A DNA stretch of 64,000 nucleotides from the NCBI RefSeq assembly GCF_024363565.1, contig NZ_JAJEKE010000013.1:54205-118204 (forward strand). Direction: 5' to 3'. The stretch comes from Lutispora saccharofermentans (GTDB lineage: Bacteria; Bacillota; Clostridia; Lutisporales; Lutisporaceae). Position numbers and translations under genes: made by a program. The notes beneath the pieces were generated by a model. It saw nothing but the letters and a program-made list of their open reading frames with translations, was not told the DNA's origin and made no database searches. Positions 44,285 through 52,214 of this stretch are shown here, piece after piece (the stretch's first letter is position 1; every line of letters starts with the position of its first letter).

Positions 44285-44451
44285 TTGTGATAGCTGATAA
44301 CAAGTATAGAGCTTCAAGGCTAAGACTTTGTAAGCTTGCATAGGGCTGCGTCAAAACTCGCTTTGGCTCAAACAGTTGACACAGCTTTTCCTATACTTCG
44401 CTAACAAACTCTAAGCCTTTTCACAAAATACTCTTTTATCAGCTGCCACAA
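44285..44451. mobile_element. Palindromic MITE, copy 2
   Basis: 167 bp, TTGTGATAGCTGATAA to TTATCAGCTGCCACAA, very similar to copy 1 at 9375-9605 but without its central 65-bp stretch. The two arms pair over most of their length. It lies 13 bp from the multi-hairpin element copy B, and together they fill the 353-bp gap between oppA and the M14 gene. Confidence 0.8.
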
Positions 44452-44464
44452 CGAGTTAATTTAT

Positions 44465-44592
44465 CACTGAACTAATCCGCTCTAAGACCCCCGCCTCTAT
44501 AGGCGGCGGGTGCCAAGAGCGGCTAAGTCCAGTATGGACTCGACTAGCATTCAGTGGGGGTTGAATCCCCCTCTGAATGAAGTCTCGTTCAA
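44465..44592 (-). mobile_element. Multi-hairpin element, copy B, at the oppA stop codon
   Basis: 128 bp, reverse orientation to copy A. Reading on the minus strand it starts TTGAACGAGACTTCATTCAG and ends GTTCAGTG. In its first hairpin GGGGG/CCCCC replaces GGGAG/CTCCC of copy A, a compensatory pair change. The TGA in its first bases is the stop codon of the adjacent oppA gene. Confidence 0.7.
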
Positions 44593-46178
44593 TTTGCAGC
44601 TAAATCTGTATAAGTGAATTCTGCCCAGCCCCATTTACCTGTGCCATCAATAGGCAGATTGATATAATCGGATCTATTGGCATCATATCCTGCAAAAGTT
44701 ACTATCGGAACATAAGGCAGATCCTTCACCAACAGAGCCTGTGCTTTTTTGTAATACTCTGCTCTCTTAGCCTGATCTCCTGTGGCAGCTCCCTGTTCGC
44801 ATAATGCGTCAAATTCTGCACTGCTGTAGTCCGCATAATTACTTGCTTGTCCGGTGCCAAATCTTTTTGCCAGAGCAGCAGGATCCGGTCCCATGAATCC
44901 ACCCTGCATTTCCAACATGAAATCTCTCCTGGTTCCTACTTTTTCAGACCAGGCATTATATTCATGAACTTGTACTTCAATATCTATTCCGGCTTGAGCC
45001 AAAGTAGCTTCGATCAATTTCGCAGCTTCAGGATAACCGCTGCCTTCAAATACATCCAAAGTCAAGCCCGTTACATAGAATCCATTTGCATCCTTCTTGT
45101 AACCTGCATCCTCCAATATTTTCTTAGCTTCCTCTATATTGAAGTGCGGAGATGTTTCCTCACTGTTAGATGCCCATTTTATTAAAGAAGGATACATATT
45201 GTATTCAGGTTTTTGCACTCCTGCATATATCTTTTGAGATATTTCTTCCTTATTTATGGCAGTAGCTATAGCTTTTCTTAGGTTCACATCTTGTACTGCT
45301 TTATCTTTTAAGTTAAATATGATTCTCATGGGAGACGGGTATTCATTCAAAGCTAATCTGATATTCCCGTCTGCTTTTAGCTCCTCAACATTTCCTGCAG
45401 GCACATTTTCAAACATATCTATATCTCCGTTGATAAGAGCCTGTACTGCAGTTGCATCATCCGGAATTATTGAGAATATAAGCTTGTCCAGCTTAGGTGA
45501 ACCTTCATGGTAATCCTTGTTTGGAACAAGAGTGATGCTTTCACCCTGTTTGAACTCGGAGAACTTGAATGGTCCTGAACCTACAGGATTCTTTGAAGCA
45601 GGATTGTCTTCCCATTTTTGCCCGTTATTAAACAGATGCTCAGGCAAAATGAATGTTCCATACCAGCCCAAATCCGCAATAAAAGAAACGTCTGCTTTAT
45701 TCATTTTGAAAACTACAGTATAATCATCCGGAGTTTCAATAGAATCAACAATTCCAAGTCTTGTGCTCATATAATATGTTTCATTGGCTTTAATAGTATC
45801 GAAAGTGTATTTTATATCTTTGCTTGTAACTTTATTTCCGTCATGCCATTTGGCATCTTCTCTCAAATAGAATGTGATATCCTTACCATCTTCACTGACC
45901 TCCCACTTGCTGGCCAGATCAGGTATAATCTGTTTTGATGTGTCTAACTTCACAAGCCTGTTGAAGATATTTTGGACAATGGGATAATTATTATCATCAG
46001 GCAGTGTGTCCGGATTAAAAGACATTGGATCCCCAATAGCCCTTACAATCAGTACCTTTTCCTCCGCAGGCGCCTGTGCGGAAGCAGGTTCGGATGCGTT
46101 TTGGGAAGTTGAGCATCCGGTTGCAATAATAGAGAGCATTAACACTATTGCGGTTATCAACGATATTTTTTTCTTCAT
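44589..46178 (-). CDS. Oligopeptide-binding lipoprotein (family 5, OppA type)
   Basis: 529 residues from ATG 46178, because GAGGAGG overlaps the earlier in-frame start. The signal peptide ends in a lipobox IATGCS. Family 5 blocks: IVQNIFNRLVKLDTSKQIIP, LASKWEVSEDGKDITFYLREDAKWHDGNKVTSKDIKYTFDTI, and AIATAINKEEISQKIYAG. It delivers peptides to OppBCDF. The last codon and stop lie at the edge of a mobile element; without the element the end would be AAK-stop rather than AAN-stop. Confidence 0.93.
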   Translation of the reverse strand: MKKKISLITAIVLMLSIIATGCSTSQNASEPASAQAPAEEKVLIVRAIGDPMSFNPDTLPDDNNYPIVQNIFNRLVKLDTSKQIIPDLASKWEVSEDGKDITFYLREDAKWHDGNKVTSKDIKYTFDTIKANETYYMSTRLGIVDSIETPDDYTVVFKMNKADVSFIADLGWYGTFILPEHLFNNGQKWEDNPASKNPVGSGPFKFSEFKQGESITLVPNKDYHEGSPKLDKLIFSIIPDDATAVQALINGDIDMFENVPAGNVEELKADGNIRLALNEYPSPMRIIFNLKDKAVQDVNLRKAIATAINKEEISQKIYAGVQKPEYNMYPSLIKWASNSEETSPHFNIEEAKKILEDAGYKKDANGFYVTGLTLDVFEGSGYPEAAKLIEATLAQAGIDIEVQVHEYNAWSEKVGTRRDFMLEMQGGFMGPDPAALAKRFGTGQASNYADYSSAEFDALCEQGAATGDQAKRAEYYKKAQALLVKDLPYVPIVTFAGYDANRSDYINLPIDGTGKWGWAEFTYTDLAAN

Positions 46179-46193
46179 AAAAATCCTCCTCAC

Positions 46194-47189
46194 TTATTCA
46201 TTATTCAATCTATCGCAAGCTGCATAATGGCCATTCCCTAAGTCATAGGCAGCAGGATATTTGATAAGGCACTCTTTATTCGCTTTAAAACACCTAGGTG
46301 CAAAATAGCAGCCCGGTCCAGGATTGATCGGAGTAGGGGGCTCTCCAACAATACTGATTCTGTCCATAATTTCATCGGGATCAATAGATCCGCAATTTGA
46401 AATCAATGCTTGGGTATATGGATGTTTCGGATTTTTTATAATTTCATCGCTTTCTCCGTATTCCACTATCCTTCCCAAATACATAACTGCTATTTTGTCG
46501 GATATGTATCTTGTCAATGAAATATCATGGCTGATAAATACGACTGCAGCATTCTTTTCCTTGCTCAGATTCAAAAGCATGTTGATGATATCGGCTCTGA
46601 CAGAAACATCGAGCATAGAAACCGGCTCATCTGCGATGATAAACTTAGGATTTAAGAGCATGGCACGCAATATAGAAATTCTCTGCAGCTGTCCTCCTGA
46701 CAATTCATGAGGGTATCTTTTCATAATATCTTCACCAGGATGAAGCCCTCCTGATTCTAAGGTTTCTATACAAATTCGCCTCTTCTCCTCATCTGAGCCG
46801 GCGATAGAATGTATCTTAAGAGGCCTCATCAATATATTTTCGATAGTATCTCTTGGAGTAAAAGAATCATAGGGATTCTGAAATACTATCTGAACTAATC
46901 TTCTGAACTCCTTCGAGTTTCTTTTCATCAACTCTCCTGTGGACACATTGTCAATATATACGTCTCCGTCCGTCGGATTCTCAAGCCTGGCAAGGATTCT
47001 CCCCAAGGTGGATTTCCCGCAGCCGCTCTCTCCTATGACGCCTAATACTTCGCCTTCTTCCATCTCTAAAGAAACTTTGTCTACTGCCTTAACCCATTGT
47101 TTTTCTTTTGCAAACAATTTTATACCGCTCTTAACCGGGTACCACATGGAAACATTATCTATCTTTATGTACGATTTGTTATTCTCCAT
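46194..47189 (-). CDS. Oligopeptide ABC transporter ATPase (OppF type)
   Basis: 331 residues. Walker A GESGCGKSTLGR, signature LSGGQLQRISILRAM, Walker B FIIADEPVSMLDVS, and the C-terminal peptide-transporter motif CYFAPRCFKANKEC are present. It abuts oppD directly and is 15 nt before oppA. Works as heterodimer with the OppD protein in the cytosol. Confidence 0.94.
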   Translation of the reverse strand: MENNKSYIKIDNVSMWYPVKSGIKLFAKEKQWVKAVDKVSLEMEEGEVLGVIGESGCGKSTLGRILARLENPTDGDVYIDNVSTGELMKRNSKEFRRLVQIVFQNPYDSFTPRDTIENILMRPLKIHSIAGSDEEKRRICIETLESGGLHPGEDIMKRYPHELSGGQLQRISILRAMLLNPKFIIADEPVSMLDVSVRADIINMLLNLSKEKNAAVVFISHDISLTRYISDKIAVMYLGRIVEYGESDEIIKNPKHPYTQALISNCGSIDPDEIMDRISIVGEPPTPINPGPGCYFAPRCFKANKECLIKYPAAYDLGNGHYAACDRLNNE

Positions 47190-48158
47190 CTAATTTTCAC
47201 CTCCATACAGGTGACAGTTAAGCAAAAACCCTTCATCCGTCTCCAGTTTCCTGGGCTTGGCTTTAAAACATTTATCCATTGCAGATTGGCATCTGGGAGC
47301 AAAAATACATCCGTCATACAGCTTGGACAAATCCGGTAAAAAGCCATCTATAGCTTCTAATTTTGACTTTTCTCCTTTAAGAGAAGGAAAAGATGAAAGC
47401 AAACCTTTGGTATATGGATGCTTCGGATTTTTTAAAACATCCTTGACGTACCCTATTTCCATAAACTCTCCCGCATACATGATAGCCACCTTATTGCATG
47501 AGGTTGACACCACAGACATATCATGAGTTATCATAATTCTGGTCATATCCAATTCTTTTTCCATTTTTAGAATCTCATCCAAAATCTGGCCTTGTGTCAC
47601 AACATCAAGAGCTGTAGTAGCTTCATCGAGAATCAGCAGCTTAGGATTATGCATAAGGCTTATGGCGATAGAAACTCTTTGCAGCATTCCTCCCGACAGC
47701 TCATGGGGATAGAGATTGTATACCCTCCCCGAGAGATTTACCAACTGCAGGAGATATTCTATCCTTTTAAAAATCTCTTCTCTTGAGGCATCAGGGTGAT
47801 GAACTCTGTAAATATCCTCGATCTGAGTTCCTATGCGATGAACCGGGCTTAATGAGTTCATAGATTTCTGAAATACAACGGCTAATTCTTTCCATCTCAT
47901 TTTTTGCAATTCTGTCTTGCTTAGCTTTGTAATATCTTTACCTATAAAATTGGCCGTTCCGGATATCTCCGTGCTTTTCTCGGGCAGAAGCCTCAATAAT
48001 GCCATAGCCAGTGTCGATTTTCCGGAGCCTGATTCACCCACTATTCCCAGGGAGTCTCCTTTTTGGATTTGAAGATTTGCATTTTTTACTGCATAAACTT
48101 TTTTATATTTATTCACATAAGTGACATTAAAGTCTTTTAATTCCAAAACTCTTTCCAT
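47190..48158 (-). CDS. Oligopeptide ABC transporter ATPase (OppD type)
   Basis: 322 residues. Walker A GESGSGKSTLAMAL, signature LSGGMLQRVSIAISL, Walker B LLILDEATTALDVV (Glu-Ala in place of the usual Glu-Pro), and C-terminal CIFAPRCQSAMDKC are present. It is 2 nt after oppC. Partner of OppF. Confidence 0.94.
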   Translation of the reverse strand: MERVLELKDFNVTYVNKYKKVYAVKNANLQIQKGDSLGIVGESGSGKSTLAMALLRLLPEKSTEISGTANFIGKDITKLSKTELQKMRWKELAVVFQKSMNSLSPVHRIGTQIEDIYRVHHPDASREEIFKRIEYLLQLVNLSGRVYNLYPHELSGGMLQRVSIAISLMHNPKLLILDEATTALDVVTQGQILDEILKMEKELDMTRIMITHDMSVVSTSCNKVAIMYAGEFMEIGYVKDVLKNPKHPYTKGLLSSFPSLKGEKSKLEAIDGFLPDLSKLYDGCIFAPRCQSAMDKCFKAKPRKLETDEGFLLNCHLYGGEN

Positions 48159-48160
48159 TA

Positions 48161-49024
48161 CTAGGCACCCCCTCTGCCGATACGCTTAGGATTAAGCACA
48201 TGATTTAAGCCATCGCCTAATAAATAAAATATTATTACCGTGATAACAATAGCCAAACCGGCAAAGGTTGATATCCACCATGCACTGGTGATATATGCCT
48301 TGCCTGAATAAATCATCTGCCCCCAGCTTATGACATTAGGGTCACCTAGGCCCAAAAAGCTGAGGCCTGCTTCTGTCAGTATGGCATTGGACATACCTAC
48401 CGTTGTATTTGCAATCACCGGAAATATGCCGTTGGGAATGATATACTTAAAAAGTATCTGGAGCCTGCTTTCCCCCATTGCAGTACCTGCTTTTACAAAG
48501 GTCCTCTCCCTCAGGGATAAAGCTTGAGCTCTCATCAATTTGGCATTGCTCGGCCAGGTTGTCAGGCCTATTACTATCATTACGTTTACAATGCTGTTAC
48601 CAAACAGGGCGATTATAAGAAGAATGAGAAAAAAAGTAGGCAGCATCATAAAAATATTAATTATTTCCGATACAAACTGGTCCACATTTTTCCCAAAATA
48701 CCCCGCGATACCTCCTACGAGGGTTCCGATTGCAGCAGATATAAGAGCTGAGATGACAGCAACCTTAAGGGAGGTACGAGTTCCGTAAATAATCATGCTG
48801 TAAATATCTTGTCCCATATTATTGGTCCCCAGGAGGTGTCCGTTTTGCCCTATTCTATTCAATATATCCGGACCAAAATCATATGGATTGTGGCTTGCTA
48901 AACCTGATGCGAATATTACGACTAATAAGAGCAGAATAATACCGTAAAACCCGCATTTCAATTGTATGTCTTTAGCAATAAATTCTCGGATTTTTTTAAA
49001 AATGTTTTTTACATCTAGCTTCAT
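48161..49024 (-). CDS. Oligopeptide ABC transporter permease (OppC type)
   Basis: 287 residues with six membrane segments. The conserved block LLGTNNMGQDIYSMIIYGTRTSL and the EAA loop RTFVKAGTAMGESRLQILFKYIIPNG identify OppC. NAILTEAGLSFLGLGDPN is the usual sixth-helix approach. Lies 11 nt after oppB. Confidence 0.94.
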   Translation of the reverse strand: MKLDVKNIFKKIREFIAKDIQLKCGFYGIILLLLVVIFASGLASHNPYDFGPDILNRIGQNGHLLGTNNMGQDIYSMIIYGTRTSLKVAVISALISAAIGTLVGGIAGYFGKNVDQFVSEIINIFMMLPTFFLILLIIALFGNSIVNVMIVIGLTTWPSNAKLMRAQALSLRERTFVKAGTAMGESRLQILFKYIIPNGIFPVIANTTVGMSNAILTEAGLSFLGLGDPNVISWGQMIYSGKAYITSAWWISTFAGLAIVITVIIFYLLGDGLNHVLNPKRIGRGGA

Positions 49025-49035
49025 GAAGACCCTCC

Positions 49036-49998
49036 TTAGTATCTTATCCTTGGATCAAACACTGCATATACTATATCTACTATCATCATAACCACTGCAA
49101 TCGATACCGACATGACAAGATATATCCCCATTAAAGTAGGGTAATCTCTCTGAGTGATGGCGGTGAGAACCAAACGCCCTGTCCCCGGCCAGGCAAATAC
49201 TATCTCTATAAGTGCTACTCCTGTAATCAAGTAGGCTAATGATATGCCGAAGATAGTTATGGTCGGCAGTATTGCATTTCTGAATATGTACTTGTTGAAT
49301 ATTTTCTTCTCATTCATTCCTGTAGCTCTGAAAGTAACAATAAAATCTTCATTAGTGACCTGTAAAACAGATGATTTTGCAATTCTGAAATAAATCGGTA
49401 TTTCGATCAATAGGAGTGTCCCCACAGGCAAGATCATATGTACAATTACATCCAATATATATTTCATGCCGGTGTAGTTCGCTCTGGCATTAGTCATCCC
49501 GTATGTAGGAAGCAGGTTTAATCTGGATGAAAAAACTATAATAAGCATAAGTCCCAGCCAGAATGAAGGCATTGAATTCAAGACATATGAAATTCCTGAG
49601 AAAGCGACATCTATAAATGAACCCTCTCGCCGGGCCGCCATTATGCCCATCAATGTTCCGATAAATAAAGAAAGTATCGCCGCAGTGAGCACCAATAATA
49701 TAGTGGCTCCCAGCTTTTCGCCTATCATATCCGTGACCGGTCTATTGTATATTATTGAAGTTCCTAAATCTCCTGTAAGGGCTGTCTTCAAATACATTAC
49801 AAACTGGGTAGGCAAAGGCTTGTCCAGGCCATATTTATGCTCTAATGCAGCTTTCAAGACCGGATCGTCAGTCTCTTTACCCATCAGAGTCTTTATAGGA
49901 TCGCCCGGTGCTAATCTGATAATAATGAAGTTGATGGCAAAAACAATGATTATAGTAAGAAGGCCTGTTAATAATCTTTTGCCAATGTATCTTTTCAC
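49036..49998 (-). CDS. Oligopeptide ABC transporter permease (OppB type)
   Basis: 320 residues, first gene of the operon. The N-terminus YIGKRLLTGLLTIIIVFAINF, APGDPIKTLMG, the EAA loop DFIVTFRATGMNEKKIFNKYIFRNA and the end DIVYAVFDPRIRY are standard OppB features. RBS GGAGGGGATTG precedes the ATG. The 283-bp divergent region to the TetR gene holds the operator at 50097-50110. Confidence 0.94.
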   Translation of the reverse strand: MKRYIGKRLLTGLLTIIIVFAINFIIIRLAPGDPIKTLMGKETDDPVLKAALEHKYGLDKPLPTQFVMYLKTALTGDLGTSIIYNRPVTDMIGEKLGATILLVLTAAILSLFIGTLMGIMAARREGSFIDVAFSGISYVLNSMPSFWLGLMLIIVFSSRLNLLPTYGMTNARANYTGMKYILDVIVHMILPVGTLLLIEIPIYFRIAKSSVLQVTNEDFIVTFRATGMNEKKIFNKYIFRNAILPTITIFGISLAYLITGVALIEIVFAWPGTGRLVLTAITQRDYPTLMGIYLVMSVSIAVVMMIVDIVYAVFDPRIRY

Positions 49999-50096
49999 TC
50001 AATCCCCTCCAAAGCTGAATTTCAACCTGTGTTTGAAAGCAATAACACTGTATCACCGCTTCACTGCAAACATGATATAATAATTGTAAGCCCATG

Positions 50097-50110
50097 GTGA
50101 ACACGTTCAC
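50097..50110. promoter_or_regulatory. Probable TetR operator between opp operon and tetR
   Basis: GTGAACACGTTCAC, a 6-bp inverted repeat around AC, lies about 100 bp upstream of oppB and 170 bp upstream of the TetR ATG, in the shared divergent region. Size and symmetry suit a TetR dimer. Nothing else recognisable was found in 49999-50281. Confidence 0.5.
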
Positions 50111-50281
50111 TTTTTTTATTTATTATACTAGCACTATTAAAATCTCGTGTCAATGCATTATCTCTTTATTCTTACTATTTACTAAAATATAAATTTATTG
50201 ATTTTACAGCTTATTTATATTTACTAGATTCCCTAATCTTTGGTACAATGAAATCGATTAAATAATTCTAAGGAGGTAAAT

Positions 50282-50878
50282 ATGCCCAAAAAAACGTTTT
50301 TTAACTTACCCCCTGACAAAAGGCAAAGAATAATCGACGCAGCGTATGATATATTTGTTGAGGAAGAATATGAGAAAGTAAGCATCAGGGCTATCACCAA
50401 AAAAGCAGGCATATCATTAGGAAGCTTTTATAAATATTTTGATGACAAAGATGAATTGTATTTATATTTGTTAACTTCTATTGAGAAAAAAATATATGAT
50501 AAAGAAAAAGAGTTTAAGGGTATTTTTTTATTGAGAAAAGATTATATACCTATTGAAAAGATATGTTCAAAAAGGGAAATCGAATTTGATAAAACCTGGT
50601 ATAAAGCTCCTGTAGAGGTTATGAGGAAGTTCTATTTCGGAGAATACAGCAAAGAATTGAACAGCATTATCAGAGATGAATTGATAGAGCTTAAAAACTC
50701 CGGTAAATTAAAGGATTCCCTTGATATTGATTTTATTTTCTACTTATTTGTAACATTAATGTTCAACATATTGATGTATTTTAGAGAGCATAATATCGAA
50801 GATCACGATGAGAAGCTTAAGATAAAAAATGAATTCTATACTACTTTATTTTTAACCGGCATATTAAAGGCTGAATAG
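50282..50878 (+). CDS. TetR/AcrR family transcriptional regulator
   Basis: 198 residues. The N-terminal TetR helix-turn-helix is clear: KRQRIIDAAYDIFVEEEYEKVSIRAITKKAGISLGSFYKYFDDKDELYLYLL (core SLGSFYKYFDDKDELY at about 42-57). The C-terminal ligand domain is helical and unassigned. RBS AAGGAGG. Divergent from the opp/M14/amidohydrolase operon and the likely local repressor of it. Confidence 0.92.
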   Translation: MPKKTFFNLPPDKRQRIIDAAYDIFVEEEYEKVSIRAITKKAGISLGSFYKYFDDKDELYLYLLTSIEKKIYDKEKEFKGIFLLRKDYIPIEKICSKREIEFDKTWYKAPVEVMRKFYFGEYSKELNSIIRDELIELKNSGKLKDSLDIDFIFYLFVTLMFNILMYFREHNIEDHDEKLKIKNEFYTTLFLTGILKAE

Positions 50879-50925
50879 GCATACTATCCAGCCTTTAATA
50901 TTACCGCTGCTCTCAATAAAAGGCC

Positions 50926-51933
50926 TTATTCAAAGGAGAAATCTCTGTTGACAAATAAAGCAAGCAGCCTTACGGAAGCCTCTATATCCTCCATATTGGC
51001 CATGCTGTTAGGGCCATGGGGATATCTCGTCACTATTGTTATGCCGCTGGCCCTCACTCCATAATTGGAAAGGTTGATGGAGCTTGCGTCAGTGCCGCCT
51101 TTATCGATTACGTCATACTGATACTTGATATTGTTTTCTTCACAGCATCTGACCATCTCGCTTATGAGATATTCATCACATATGACCGACGGGTCTGATA
51201 CTTTTATTCCTGTACCGGCTCCCAAAGCATTGCTGCCCTCCAGATCACAGGGATAATCGTGGGCGGGAGTGATATCTACCGCAATGCCTATATCAGGCTG
51301 TATCCTCTGTGCAGCAATCTTGGCGCCTCTGCAGCCCAGCTCCTCCTGGACGGTGAAGACCAGATATACATCATTTGCCGGAGTGCCCATATCCATCAAG
51401 GCCTTTATCATCACATAACAGCCTGACCTGTTATCCAAAGCCTTAGCAGTGATATTTCCGCCCTTCAGCTCCGCATATTCACCGATATAATTGGCCACAT
51501 CACCTATTTTTACATACTCCATGGCTTCCTCTTTGCTCCTGGCTCCGATATCCACACAAAGCTTAGTAAAATCTCCCTTGACGTTTTCCATCTTGGTAGT
51601 GCTGGTCACTATGCCGGTTATGCCGTTCCTGAACCTTACCCTGCTCATGTAGGTGGTATCAGCCCATAAAAATCCCAAGGTCTTAACCTTTATCAGGCCG
51701 CTGGGCTCGATCTTGGTGACCTGGAGCCCGATCTCATCCATATGAGCTGCTGCCATAATCTTTTTCTTGTCCTTAGCTGATCCCTTTTTATAGACGATCA
51801 AATTTCCCAGTGCATCGACCATAACCTCATCTGCGCAATCCTTCACAGCATCCTTTATCATCTCTCTTACTTCCTTCTCATAGCCGCTGACCCCGAAGGC
51901 CTGGGTCAAATCCTTCAACAACATTTTATTCAC
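50926..51933 (-). CDS. M42 family metallopeptidase (glutamyl aminopeptidase/endoglucanase M type)
   Basis: 335 residues. Metal and catalytic residues: AAHMDEIGLQV (His), LDNRSGC (Asp), VQEELGCRGA (Glu-Glu), VDITPAHDYP (Asp) and TRYPHGPNS (His). These form the dinuclear site of tetrahedral M42 aminopeptidases, which clear N-terminal residues from peptides in the cytosol. It overlaps the ferredoxin gene by 4 nt, which overlaps the FAD oxidoreductase gene by 4 nt, an unusually tight link between peptidase and redox genes. Confidence 0.93.
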   Translation of the reverse strand: MNKMLLKDLTQAFGVSGYEKEVREMIKDAVKDCADEVMVDALGNLIVYKKGSAKDKKKIMAAAHMDEIGLQVTKIEPSGLIKVKTLGFLWADTTYMSRVRFRNGITGIVTSTTKMENVKGDFTKLCVDIGARSKEEAMEYVKIGDVANYIGEYAELKGGNITAKALDNRSGCYVMIKALMDMGTPANDVYLVFTVQEELGCRGAKIAAQRIQPDIGIAVDITPAHDYPCDLEGSNALGAGTGIKVSDPSVICDEYLISEMVRCCEENNIKYQYDVIDKGGTDASSINLSNYGVRASGITIVTRYPHGPNSMANMEDIEASVRLLALFVNRDFSFE

Positions 51934-52214
51934 CTCTCCAATCTGGCTTTTTCCTTTTCAGTCAAAGCCTTTTTCTTTACCCAATGTACTTGATTCATAA
52001 GGGGGTGGCGCAGCTTTATGGCACCATCTTTGGGGCATTCCATAACACAGCAGCCGCAATACCAGCACTCCCCCGGATAGGCAACTATCGGGGGTTTTCC
52101 CTTCTCGGCATTGGGAATCAGGATATCCACCTGGCATATTTCTACGCATCTATTGCAGCCTATGCATTTATCCGGGTCGTAAATAATAGGGTTTGCAGCA
52201 GGCATCTCTCTCAT
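51930..52214 (-). CDS. Ferredoxin, two [4Fe-4S] clusters
   Basis: 94 residues with two cluster motifs, CIGCNRCVEIC and CWYCGCCVMECPKDG; the second has the CxxCxxCxxxCP pattern. It resembles the beta subunit of adenylylsulfate-reductase-like oxidoreductases (AprB short form). It probably passes electrons to or from the FAD protein encoded just upstream. Coupled on both sides by 4-nt overlaps. Confidence 0.92.
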   Translation of the reverse strand: MREMPAANPIIYDPDKCIGCNRCVEICQVDILIPNAEKGKPPIVAYPGECWYCGCCVMECPKDGAIKLRHPLMNQVHWVKKKALTEKEKARLER

